Assembly (NCBI GenBank): GCA_030643515.1
Contig: DAOWLH010000065.1
Span: forward strand, 1-5,290
DNA from: Dehalococcoidia bacterium
GTDB taxonomy: Bacteria > Chloroflexota > Dehalococcoidia > Dehalococcoidales > DAOWLH01
Direction of reading: 5' to 3'
DNA length: 5,290 bases
The notes below the pieces were generated by a model. The model saw nothing but the letters and a program-made list of their open reading frames with translations. It ran no database searches and was not told where the DNA came from. The position numbers and the translations under genes were made by a program. This document shows positions 1 to 5,290 of this stretch, one piece after another. Positions within the stretch are counted from its first letter, which is position 1; each line of letters begins with the position of its first letter.

Positions 1-707
1 TCGGTGGCAATCATGCTGCCTCCCCAGCCATCGGCCAGGGCTGTTCGGCTTGCCTGATTGAGCAGGTTTTTATAGTCCTGGTCAACCCCCATATGGGTGC
101 GGTGCAAAGCCTCAACCACCTCACGGTCAATACCCCTGGGAGCCACACCCAGTTTACGCCAGAGTTTCTGGCGTTTTAGCGGCGCCCGCCTAAGTAGCAG
201 GAGCTCTCCATCCTGCTTGCCGAACTCTTTTAAGGCTGTCTCGCCAACATCAATGGCAATTTCCTTGATTGTGCGCTCGCCGATTTCAACGCCAAAGTCA
301 AGGGCCAGCTGTAAAAGCTTCTGCTCGTCCTTAATCTCAAAGCCAGCTGTTTCTCCCCTGGCCGCCATTAAAAATAATTCGGTCACCTTGCGGCCGTGGT
401 CGCCGTGAGCAGCACAGCCGGCGGCTACCATGCGCAAGAAATTGCGGGCGGCAATGGTCTCGGCGGTAGCACCACAAACGCCGCGCCGATTCCTCTCCTC
501 CTCCGCAGTAAGCTCCTTGCTCTTGGGCAGCGGGATGCGGCACGGACCCATGGCACAATTGCTGCAACAGCTACCCTCGGCGCCGATTGGGCAGGGTTTC
601 ATCCTGGCTGCCCGGTCAAAGGCGGTGTTGACACCTTCACTTTCGGCTTTGGTTAACATCTCCAAAGTGGCGCTGTCAATACTCTGTTTCTTAACATTTT
701 CCACCAT
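1..707 (-). CDS. cooS: Ni-dependent carbon monoxide dehydrogenase catalytic subunit, N-terminal part (3' end outside window)
   Basis: Reversibly interconverts CO and CO2 at a Ni-Fe-S C-cluster; beside acsD it most likely supplies CO to acetyl-CoA synthase. The frame is open from the ATG at 707 to the window edge, giving 235 complete codons, roughly a third of a usual CooS/AcsA of about 630-670 residues. My translation shows the N-terminal cluster motif: Cys39 and Cys47 for the intersubunit D-cluster, then Cys48, Cys51, Cys56 and Cys78 for the B-cluster (CCSNCAMGPCR, then GVCGAT). The first five match the numbering I recall for Carboxydothermus CODH-II, but the last is 8 residues further on. 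The sequence AARNFLRMVAAG leads into His101 and His104 of the proton-path region. The C-cluster ligands lie beyond the window. The start is fixed by AGGAGGG seven bases upstream and by the TAATG overlap with the preceding small ORF. The family is very secure; a monofunctional CODH versus an ACS-bound one cannot be settled here. Confidence 0.95.
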   Translation of the reverse strand, partial: MVENVKKQSIDSATLEMLTKAESEGVNTAFDRAARMKPCPIGAEGSCCSNCAMGPCRIPLPKSKELTAEEERNRRGVCGATAETIAARNFLRMVAAGCAAHGDHGRKVTELFLMAARGETAGFEIKDEQKLLQLALDFGVEIGERTIKEIAIDVGETALKEFGKQDGELLLLRRAPLKRQKLWRKLGVAPRGIDREVVEALHRTHMGVDQDYKNLLNQASRTALADGWGGSMIAT

Positions 708-898
708 TAAATATCCCTCCTATCTCGGTCTGCAATCTCTTCATTCACCGGGCTGTCAAACAAGCTTTGAGAACCAACCGGGCACAATTCGGCTATTTCA
801 GCAGCAGGGTGGTTGTAAGTATTCCTGAGAAGGCCGAGGATGGCTTCTTTCTGCCTGGTTTCTCTGGCCGTAGCCGGCTGTCTTTCAATGATAGCCAT
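707..898 (-). CDS. 63-codon ORF of uncertain status, overlapping the cooS start; weak resemblance to a Fur/PerR N-terminus
   Basis: I do not recognise this protein with certainty. The ORF runs from an ATG at 898 to a TAA whose final A is the first base of the cooS ATG (TAATG), an arrangement typical of translational coupling. It has no Shine-Dalgarno sequence: the bases before the ATG are AT-rich and contain a promoter -10 box ending six bases before the A of the ATG. If translated from 898 it would therefore be on a nearly leaderless message. Residues 14-36 (T-R-Q-K-x2-I-L-x2-L, then N-H-P-x-A-E-I) resemble the first helices of Fur/PerR winged-helix repressors, usually T-P-Q-R-x2-I-L-x2-L, then H-P-T-A-x-x-I. 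No recognition helix, metal-binding or dimerisation part follows, against about 140 residues in an intact family member. It could be a coupled leader peptide, a regulator remnant, or simply the untranslated leader of cooS. Confidence 0.35.
   Translation of the reverse strand: MAIIERQPATARETRQKEAILGLLRNTYNHPAAEIAELCPVGSQSLFDSPVNEEIADRDRRDI
715..721 (-). promoter_or_regulatory. Shine-Dalgarno site of cooS
   Basis: AGGAGGG lies seven bases before the ATG at 707, inside the last codons of the upstream 63-codon ORF. It decides the CODH start and means cooS can be translated whether or not the small ORF is. Confidence 0.8.
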
Positions 899-903
899 TA
901 CTA

Positions 904-932
904 ATTATAATTTTAATATCGTTTTGTGTCAA
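904..932 (-). promoter_or_regulatory. Perfect-consensus sigma-70-type promoter ahead of the small ORF and cooS
   Basis: On the minus strand TTGACA (932-927) is followed by a 17-base spacer (926-910) and TATAAT (909-904). Both hexamers match the housekeeping consensus exactly at optimal spacing, in an AT-rich gap between GC-richer genes. The -35 box begins two bases after the acsD TAG. Transcription should begin around 899-896, at or beside the ATG at 898. The -10 box lies inside a 10-base palindrome, AATTATAATT (903-912), so regulator binding there is possible, but no known operator is recognised. Confidence 0.8.
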
Positions 933-934
933 AA

Positions 935-1879
935 CTACGAGGTCAGCTCGTCAATCATCTCCCGCACCAGCTTGATAGCCTCCGGATGCCTCATAATAAC
1001 AACATCACCCCCGGCCACAAGCATTACCATGGCCGACATTGCTTCCATGAGTATACCCCTTTTCCTGCTGTCGCCCAGCTCCGGGGCTTCTTCGGTAGGT
1101 ATCTTGACCTCCTTGGTCTTCCAGGTCTCTTTGGCAATGTTACATATAATAGGCTGCTGGAGCTTATCATCCTGCTGGGTGAGGGCAGCCATGCGGATTC
1201 GCTCCATCACCGAGTAGCAGTACTCAATTCCATAGCCGATACTGCTAACGGTAGGGTCCACCACCAGTTTGTCATCTGGAACCCCGAGGTTACCCAGTAA
1301 AATGTTCAGCTGCTTGGCCAGGTTAATATCTATTGGCGAAGAGGCAATAACGGTGTGGTTATAGCCCAGAGCCGAGGCGGCAATCTTCTTATAATCACCC
1401 TCCTCAACCGGGCCGACAATCAGGTTCTTTCCCTGGCAGACCTCGCAAACCTGACGCAGCACCTCGGTGTCCTTGTCGTGGTTGGCCGTCCCCCAGACGA
1501 TAAGGGGAACATCAATGGCATCGGCCACACTCTTGACGACAGCGGCGGCTTCATCGGCCCCACGATCGAGACCATTGGGGTCGGTGCTCTGCAGCTGCAG
1601 ACAGAGCATCTCGGCTCCGTAGTCATCGACGCACTTCTTAGCCCAGGCAACAGGGTCATCGGTCACTCCCTTAAATGGCTCAAGGGCCGCCTCTGGCCAG
1701 CCTTCAGGAGGCGCATCGTAGACCTCCATGGCTATCCTTGGCAGGTTGGGCATTGCTCCCTCGAAGAGGTGAAAAGGATAAGAGGTCTCACCGCCAACGG
1801 TGACCGCTTTGTCTCCCTTTCCCAGGATTATCTCCTTGATTTTGCCGCTGTACGATAGTTTGGGTATCTCAAAAGCCAT
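935..1879 (-). CDS. acsD: Corrinoid iron-sulfur protein small subunit (CODH/ACS delta-type subunit)
   Basis: Small subunit of the heterodimeric corrinoid iron-sulfur protein, which takes the methyl group from methyl-THF via the methyltransferase and passes it to acetyl-CoA synthase in the cytoplasm. The 314 residues match the usual length of about 310-320. The sequence is that of a TIM-barrel AcsD/CdhD: an N-terminal segment with PKLSYSGKIKEI (6-17), a core with LCLQLQSTDPNG (92-103), VPLIVWGTANHDKD (124-137), NLIVGPVEEGDYKKIAASA (152-170), the region around VVDPTVSSIGYGIEY (206-220), and a conserved ICNIAKETWKTKE segment (245-257). No Fe4S4 motif is expected, since that lies in the large subunit AcsC. 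The ATG at 1879 is preceded by GGAGG six bases upstream. A small broken gene ends 16 bases before it, and a strong promoter for the CODH unit begins two bases after its stop. The acsC partner is not in this window. Confidence 0.96.
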   Translation of the reverse strand: MAFEIPKLSYSGKIKEIILGKGDKAVTVGGETSYPFHLFEGAMPNLPRIAMEVYDAPPEGWPEAALEPFKGVTDDPVAWAKKCVDDYGAEMLCLQLQSTDPNGLDRGADEAAAVVKSVADAIDVPLIVWGTANHDKDTEVLRQVCEVCQGKNLIVGPVEEGDYKKIAASALGYNHTVIASSPIDINLAKQLNILLGNLGVPDDKLVVDPTVSSIGYGIEYCYSVMERIRMAALTQQDDKLQQPIICNIAKETWKTKEVKIPTEEAPELGDSRKRGILMEAMSAMVMLVAGGDVVIMRHPEAIKLVREMIDELTS

Positions 1880-1885
1880 TGTTTA

Positions 1886-1890
1886 CCTCC
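1886..1890 (-). promoter_or_regulatory. Shine-Dalgarno site of acsD
   Basis: GGAGG sits six bases before the ATG at 1879, in the short gap after the in-frame TAG at 1898-1896 of the preceding small gene. This confirms the acsD start. Confidence 0.8.
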
Positions 1891-1895
1891 GTGAG

Positions 1896-2113
1896 CTAGG
1901 CCGGATTCTTTCTCTTCTCGCTTCCGTGCCCCTCCCCACCATACCAGTATCTCTCACCGGTCTCCAGATACTTCAGCTTCTCTTCCCTGTCTCTCAGTTT
2001 CTGCCGCCACCGACCGGCCTCTTCTCCACCGGGCTTGCCTTTTCATAGGTCGCTCCCAGCACTTTCACTTTATCCCGGCCGGGCGCCTTCTTTTCTTCTA
2101 TCTTGTATTCCAT
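1896..2113 (-). CDS. Small charged protein of unknown function, apparently split by a -1 frame break
   Basis: I do not recognise this protein. An ATG at 2113 has an excellent AGGAGG five bases upstream (2124-2119) and opens a 39-residue frame beginning MEYKIEEKKAPGRDKVKVLG, which stops at the TGA at 1996-1994. In the -1 frame, open from 2042 to the TAG at 1898-1896, a second protein-like stretch appears: RWRQKLRDREEKLKYLETGE, followed by RYWYGGEGHGSEKRKNPA. That stretch has no ATG, GTG or TTG of its own, so it needs the upstream start. Adding one base between 2042 and 1997 joins the halves into about 72 residues, basic and acidic in character, probably helical in the middle, with an aromatic-glycine C-terminus and no membrane segment or cysteine motif. 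The joined gene would fit the tight packing here, 34 bases after folD and 16 before acsD; the 39-residue version would leave a 114-base gap. The break may be a real mutation, an assembly error or recoding. The start is well supported; the function is unknown. Confidence 0.6.
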
Positions 2114-2118
2114 AATTT

Positions 2119-2124
2119 CCTCCT
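2119..2124 (-). promoter_or_regulatory. Shine-Dalgarno site of the small gene before acsD
   Basis: AGGAGG lies five bases before the ATG at 2113. It is the main evidence that the short frame is translated, because the ORF alone is too short to be convincing. Confidence 0.75.
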
Positions 2125-2147
2125 TAGGCTTGTGGCAGTGGCTGTTA

Positions 2148-3035
2148 TTACACCAAACCAGCGGCCATCTTGGCCGCCTTTATCGTATTTGTCATGAGCA
2201 TCACTATGGTCATCGGGCCGACACCGCCGGGCACCGGTGTAATAGCCCGGGCTTTCTCCTTGACCGATTCAAAGTCGACATCACCGCACAAAATTGACTT
2301 GCCTTCAGCCGTTTTACCGATGCGGTGGACACCAACATCTATTACCACCGCTCCATCTTTTACCATGTCAGCGTTTATTGCCTTTGGCTTGCCCGCCGCC
2401 ACAATCAGTATATCAGCCCGCCGGGTGTGAGCCGCCATATCACGTGTTCTAGTATGGCATATAGTGACCGTGGCGTTGGCTCCCGGTTTTTTCTGCAGCA
2501 GAATATTGGCCACCGGTTTGCCCACGATGTTACTACGGCCGACAACAACAACATCGGCTCCTTCAATCTCTACCCCGGAGCGGACCAGTAGCTGCTGGAT
2601 TCCATGGGGAGTACAGGGCAGAAAGTCCGGCTCACCAATCATCAGCTTGCCCACGTTAACCGGGTGAAAACCATCTACATCCTTCCCGGGGTCAATGGTC
2701 ATCAGGACTTTGCTTTCATCTATATGTTCTGGCAACGGTAATTGCACCAGTATGCCATGAACCTGAAAGTCCTTGTTCAGCCGGGCAACAAGCTCAAGCA
2801 GGGTCGCTTCATTTGTTTCAGATGGCAGGTCGTATCTCGAAGAACGGATGCCCAGTGACTCACACATCTTTACCTTTGAGTTCACATACACCTGAGACGC
2901 CGGGTCGTCACCCAGTAGAACGGTGGCCAGCCCGGGAACCATCTGGTGCTCATATTTAAGCCGTCTCACCTCCTGCTTTAACTCCTCGCTAATCTGTTTG
3001 GCAATTTCCTTACCGCTAATAATCTCGGCTGTCAC
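2148..3035 (-). CDS. folD: Bifunctional methylene-THF dehydrogenase / methenyl-THF cyclohydrolase
   Basis: Catalyses the NAD(P)-dependent interconversion of 5,10-methylene-THF and 5,10-methenyl-THF, and hydrolysis of the latter to 10-formyl-THF; here it serves the methyl branch of the Wood-Ljungdahl pathway. The 295 residues are close to the usual 280-300. Catalytic positions are present with E. coli numbering: Tyr50 and Lys54 in YVNSKVK, Gln98 in VQLPLP (97-102) and Asp121 in DVDGF (119-123). PCTP (140-143), the nucleotide-binding loop GRSNIVGKP (166-174) and the C-terminal signature TPVPGGVGPMT (266-276) follow. The start is a GTG at 3035, preceded by AGGAGG five bases upstream, and the protein begins at the expected family position. 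It lies 37 bases after cooC and 34 before the small gene, consistent with one transcript. NAD versus NADP preference cannot be read with confidence. Confidence 0.97.
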   Translation of the reverse strand: MTAEIISGKEIAKQISEELKQEVRRLKYEHQMVPGLATVLLGDDPASQVYVNSKVKMCESLGIRSSRYDLPSETNEATLLELVARLNKDFQVHGILVQLPLPEHIDESKVLMTIDPGKDVDGFHPVNVGKLMIGEPDFLPCTPHGIQQLLVRSGVEIEGADVVVVGRSNIVGKPVANILLQKKPGANATVTICHTRTRDMAAHTRRADILIVAAGKPKAINADMVKDGAVVIDVGVHRIGKTAEGKSILCGDVDFESVKEKARAITPVPGGVGPMTIVMLMTNTIKAAKMAAGLV

Positions 3036-3040
3036 CTTAT

Positions 3041-3046
3041 CCTCCT
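3041..3046 (-). promoter_or_regulatory. Shine-Dalgarno site supporting the folD GTG start
   Basis: AGGAGG lies five bases before GTG at 3035. It decides the start, because folD has no ATG at this position. Confidence 0.8.
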
Positions 3047-3072
3047 TTGCAGAGCATACTTAACCTTTCGTT

Positions 3073-3822
3073 TTAACCAAGAACCCGCGACATAAGCTTG
3101 TTTACCGCCCCGACCGCCCTTGAAGTATCGGGCAGGTCAAGGAGTGACTTCTGCTCCAAGTCATAATCATGGACCTCCTCATCCAGGGGTACGATAGCCA
3201 TCGGCTTAATGCCAAGCCGGTCAAGCTCCTGGCTGACGTGCTCATCAGGTCTACCGGGAACGCGGTTGATTACTACAGATTGCCGCTTGACATCGAGCTT
3301 CAGCTCGGTTATCAGTTCAATTATGCGGGCTACCGTCCTTACCCCCTTTACCGAGTGGTCGGAGATAATAAATAGCTCGTCTATATTTTCGGTTGTGCGG
3401 CGGCTGAGGTGTTCCATCCCCGCCTCGTTATCCATCACCATATTGGCGTAATTGCCCAAAAGCTTGTCAACGAAGTTCTTGAGCACCGTATTGGGATAGC
3501 AGTAGCAGCCGGTGCCCTCGCCACGCCCCATTGAGATAAGGTCCACACCCTCACTCTCGACTATGGTCTCGTTCAGCTTGAAGTCCAAGTAGGCCCCCTT
3601 GGTCAGCCCGCTGGGTATGCTAATCTTCTCCTCGTTAAAGGAGGCCAGTATGGAGCCAATTGTCTTATCCACCTTCAGCCCCAGGCTTTCACCCAGATTG
3701 GCATTGCCGTCGGCATCAACCGCCAGGACGGGGACCAGCCCTTCCTTTTTCAAATAGCGGATGATAAGGCTGGATATTGATGTCTTTCCGCTACCACCCT
3801 TACCAGCAACCGCAAAATTCAA
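3073..3822 (-). CDS. cooC: CooC/AcsF-type nickel-insertion ATPase (MinD/SIMIBI class)
   Basis: ATPase that matures nickel enzymes of the pathway, loading Ni into the CODH C-cluster (CooC role) or the acetyl-CoA synthase A-cluster (AcsF role); the sequence does not tell me which. The 249 residues fit the family. The deviant Walker A motif GKGGSGKT (7-14) carries the signature Lys8 and Lys13; DADGNANLG (36-44) is the switch I region; C106-Y-C108 is the CxC motif that binds metal at the dimer interface in CooC proteins; and VMDNEAGMEHLSRRT (129-143) contains the Walker B and switch II region. The start is a TTG at 3822, five bases after the RACo stop. It is chosen because it puts the P-loop at the normal distance from the N-terminus and no in-frame ATG or GTG lies just upstream. 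The ribosome site is weak, GGGG (3834-3831) inside the last RACo codons, so translation may be coupled to RACo. Confidence 0.93.
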   Translation of the reverse strand: MNFAVAGKGGSGKTSISSLIIRYLKKEGLVPVLAVDADGNANLGESLGLKVDKTIGSILASFNEEKISIPSGLTKGAYLDFKLNETIVESEGVDLISMGRGEGTGCYCYPNTVLKNFVDKLLGNYANMVMDNEAGMEHLSRRTTENIDELFIISDHSVKGVRTVARIIELITELKLDVKRQSVVINRVPGRPDEHVSQELDRLGIKPMAIVPLDEEVHDYDLEQKSLLDLPDTSRAVGAVNKLMSRVLG

Positions 3823-3827
3823 TGTTC

Positions 3828-5290
3828 TTACCCCAGTCTCACCGAAGGAAATTCACTAGCGTTGGTATGCGGTAGAAACAGCGCTGCCACATAGTTTTCC
3901 ATAAAGCTGGTACTCTCGGATAGCTCTACGTTGGTCATCATGGCGGCTACTCTCTGGCTGTCACCGAGCAGATCACTGGAAAAGGAGGCCAGCCTGGCTC
4001 CCAGAAGGGAACCGTTGCCGATAAACATAAACTTGTCCCGGGGCAGGTCAGGCAGCAAGCCGATGCCAATGGCATTCTCGATATTTATCTTGCTGCCAAA
4101 AGTGCCGGCGATAATCACCTGCTCTATAGTACTGCACTTGCTGCCAACGCTCTTTACCAGCGTCTGGCAGCCGGCATACATGGCCGCTTTAGAGCGAATG
4201 AGGTTGTTAATATCTATCTCGGTAATAACGATGTCATTGCCGGTTTCAGTTTCATCCGCCCGGGCCAGTAGATACTCATAGCCGTCGGCACCTTTTCTAA
4301 TCCGCTTGCCCGCCAGGTCAGTGTTAAACTTGCCGTTCTGACCGATAACGCCGGCCCTAAGCAGCGCCGCAGCGATATTTATCAAGCCCGAGCCGCAGAT
4401 TCCCCTGGGCCTGGCATCTCCGATGGTGGTAAGCCTGGGTTCCAAGGTCGCCGGATTGATTTCAAAGTCCTCAATGGCACCGATAGTGGCTATCATGCCA
4501 TGTTTCACCCCACTACCTTCAAAGGTGGGCCCCGCAGAACAGGCTGCGGTAATCATCCAGTCCGAGTTACCGACGACAATCTCGCCATTGGTGCCGATAT
4601 CGATATAAACGGTCACGGTCTCCCTCTGGAAGACGCCGCTGCCGAGAATACCGGCAACAATATCACCGCCTACATAGCTGGCTACCGAGGGCATTACAAA
4701 GAGCCGAGCATGTTTGGCCAGCTTTATCCCCACCGAGCTGGCGAGAATTAACGGCAGGGCACTAGTAGTAGGCACATAGGGTGATAGCCTGAGATACCTG
4801 GGGTCAAGGCCCAGCAGGAGCTGAACCATCACCGTATTGGCGGCAACCACCACGTGGTCGATTTCATCGGGAGCAACCCCTGCCTGCCTGCCGAGGTCGA
4901 ATACCAGGTCGTTGATGGTGTCCACCACCGCCCGCTTAAGCCTTCTAAGACCACCGCTTTTTTGGGCCCAGGCTATACGGCTGATGACATCGGCGCCGTA
5001 GCTTATCTGCCGGTTATAGTCCACCGCCTGGGCCAGAATCCGGCCACGGTTAAGGTCAAGCAGTTGACCGCGCACCGCGGTAGTGCCGATATCAAAGGCC
5101 AGCGAATAGCTCCTGGCCCTGGTATCCCCCGGCTCCACGTTTATCAACCTTGGTATAGAATCGCCATCTAACAAAACGGTAGCCGTAACCTGCCAGCCAG
5201 CACTGCGCAGCACTTTAGCCAGCCCGCTTACCACCTCAAAGTCCACCGAGATATTTTCCAGGCAGTACTGTTGCCGCAGTCCACGCAGCA
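3828..5290 (-). CDS. acsV: Reductive activator of the corrinoid iron-sulfur protein (RACo-type ASKHA ATPase), 5' end outside window
   Basis: Uses ATP to drive one-electron reduction of inactive Co(II) cobalamin in the corrinoid iron-sulfur protein, returning it to the methyl-accepting Co(I) state. The frame is open to the window edge: 486 residues are visible, of about 600-650 in the family. The N-terminal 2Fe-2S ferredoxin domain is not seen and should lie beyond 5290. A GTG at 5246 is only internal, since the frame continues upstream with family-like sequence. Counting from that GTG, I see DIGTTAV (52-58, first phosphate loop), YGADVISRI (83-91), DIGTNGE (216-222, second phosphate loop), AACSAGPTFEG (234-244), RGICGSGLI (281-289) and GTFGSKINIENAIGIGLLP (381-399), the ASKHA ATPase core. 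Related proteins activate other corrinoid methyltransferase systems, but a neighbouring acsD makes the CoFeSP the likely client. The stop at 3830-3828 lies five bases before cooC. Confidence 0.93.
   Translation of the reverse strand, partial: LRGLRQQYCLENISVDFEVVSGLAKVLRSAGWQVTATVLLDGDSIPRLINVEPGDTRARSYSLAFDIGTTAVRGQLLDLNRGRILAQAVDYNRQISYGADVISRIAWAQKSGGLRRLKRAVVDTINDLVFDLGRQAGVAPDEIDHVVVAANTVMVQLLLGLDPRYLRLSPYVPTTSALPLILASSVGIKLAKHARLFVMPSVASYVGGDIVAGILGSGVFQRETVTVYIDIGTNGEIVVGNSDWMITAACSAGPTFEGSGVKHGMIATIGAIEDFEINPATLEPRLTTIGDARPRGICGSGLINIAAALLRAGVIGQNGKFNTDLAGKRIRKGADGYEYLLARADETETGNDIVITEIDINNLIRSKAAMYAGCQTLVKSVGSKCSTIEQVIIAGTFGSKINIENAIGIGLLPDLPRDKFMFIGNGSLLGARLASFSSDLLGDSQRVAAMMTNVELSESTSFMENYVAALFLPHTNASEFPSVRLG

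Noticed and set aside
337..567. A 76-codon minus-strand ORF in another frame of the cooS region.
   Set aside because: It overlaps the CODH frame containing the conserved cysteine motif and has no family features of its own.
937..951. Small hairpin (ACGAG/CTCGT, 5-base loop) at the end of acsD followed by AGTTTTG, as an intrinsic terminator.
   Set aside because: The stem is only five pairs and the T run is four bases, part of which belongs to the -35 box of the next promoter. Too weak to annotate.
97..1300. Plus-strand ORFs of 60-125 codons across the cooS, small-ORF and acsD region.
   Set aside because: They lie antisense to well-supported genes, have no ribosome sites or recognisable motifs, and have low-complexity translations.
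1355..1858. A 167-codon plus-strand ORF within acsD.
   Set aside because: It is antisense to a protein with clear AcsD family sequence over its full length, so it is best explained as a shadow frame.
1997..2042. Programmed -1 frameshift signal in the small gene.
   Set aside because: No canonical slippery heptamer is present in the only stretch where the switch could occur, and no strong downstream stem was evident, so I do not claim recoding.
1800..2048. An 82-codon plus-strand ORF covering the gap before acsD, with a hydrophobic translation.
   Set aside because: It runs against the operon, has no convincing ribosome site, and overlaps both the acsD N-terminus and the small gene with a good Shine-Dalgarno site.
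3931..5171. Plus-strand ORFs of 61-116 codons opposite the RACo gene.
   Set aside because: The minus-strand frame carries all ASKHA motifs continuously; the plus-strand frames look like composition-driven shadows.
1..5290. CRISPR arrays, tRNA or rRNA genes, insertion sequences, attachment sites or long direct repeats.
   Set aside because: Reading both strands showed none; the window is compact coding sequence for one metabolic pathway.

Overview
The window holds part of a bacterial Wood-Ljungdahl (reductive acetyl-CoA) gene cluster. Every supported gene lies on the minus strand, so transcription runs from base 5290 towards base 1. In that order: the C-terminal part of a RACo-type reductive activator of the corrinoid iron-sulfur protein (5' end outside the window), a CooC/AcsF-type maturation ATPase, FolD, a small unrecognised gene whose frame appears broken, AcsD (small subunit of the corrinoid iron-sulfur protein), a 63-codon ORF of uncertain status, and the N-terminal third of a nickel carbon monoxide dehydrogenase (CooS/AcsA, 3' end outside the window).

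The organism is probably an anaerobic CO2-fixing or CO-oxidising bacterium. FolD points to a tetrahydrofolate-based methyl branch rather than an archaeal methanopterin pathway, and most genes have clear Shine-Dalgarno sites. Base composition is moderate to slightly GC-rich. The cluster could belong to a Dehalococcoidia-like Chloroflexota or a similar sediment lineage, but that is an impression from protein style and gene order, not a demonstrated placement.

Layout: 5290-3828 RACo; 5 bases; 3822-3073 cooC (TTG start); 37 bases; 3035-2148 folD (GTG start); 34 bases; 2113-1896 small gene with an apparent -1 frame break; 16 bases; 1879-935 acsD. Only two bases after the acsD stop lies a perfect consensus sigma-70-type promoter (TTGACA, 17-base spacer, TATAAT). 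It should start transcription at or next to the ATG of the 63-codon ORF, whose stop codon overlaps the cooS start (TAATG). The promoter splits the cluster into an upstream activator/methyl-branch group and a cooS unit that can be expressed separately.

The genes fit one pathway. FolD makes and interconverts methylene- and methenyl-THF in the methyl branch. AcsD with its large partner (not in this window) carries the methyl group on cobalamin. RACo re-reduces that cobalamin when it is oxidised to Co(II). CooC inserts nickel into the CODH or ACS active site. CooS supplies CO by CO2 reduction, or oxidises CO. The main points beyond this known system are the internal promoter with its possibly leaderless small ORF, the broken small gene before acsD, and two departures near the CODH N-terminus.
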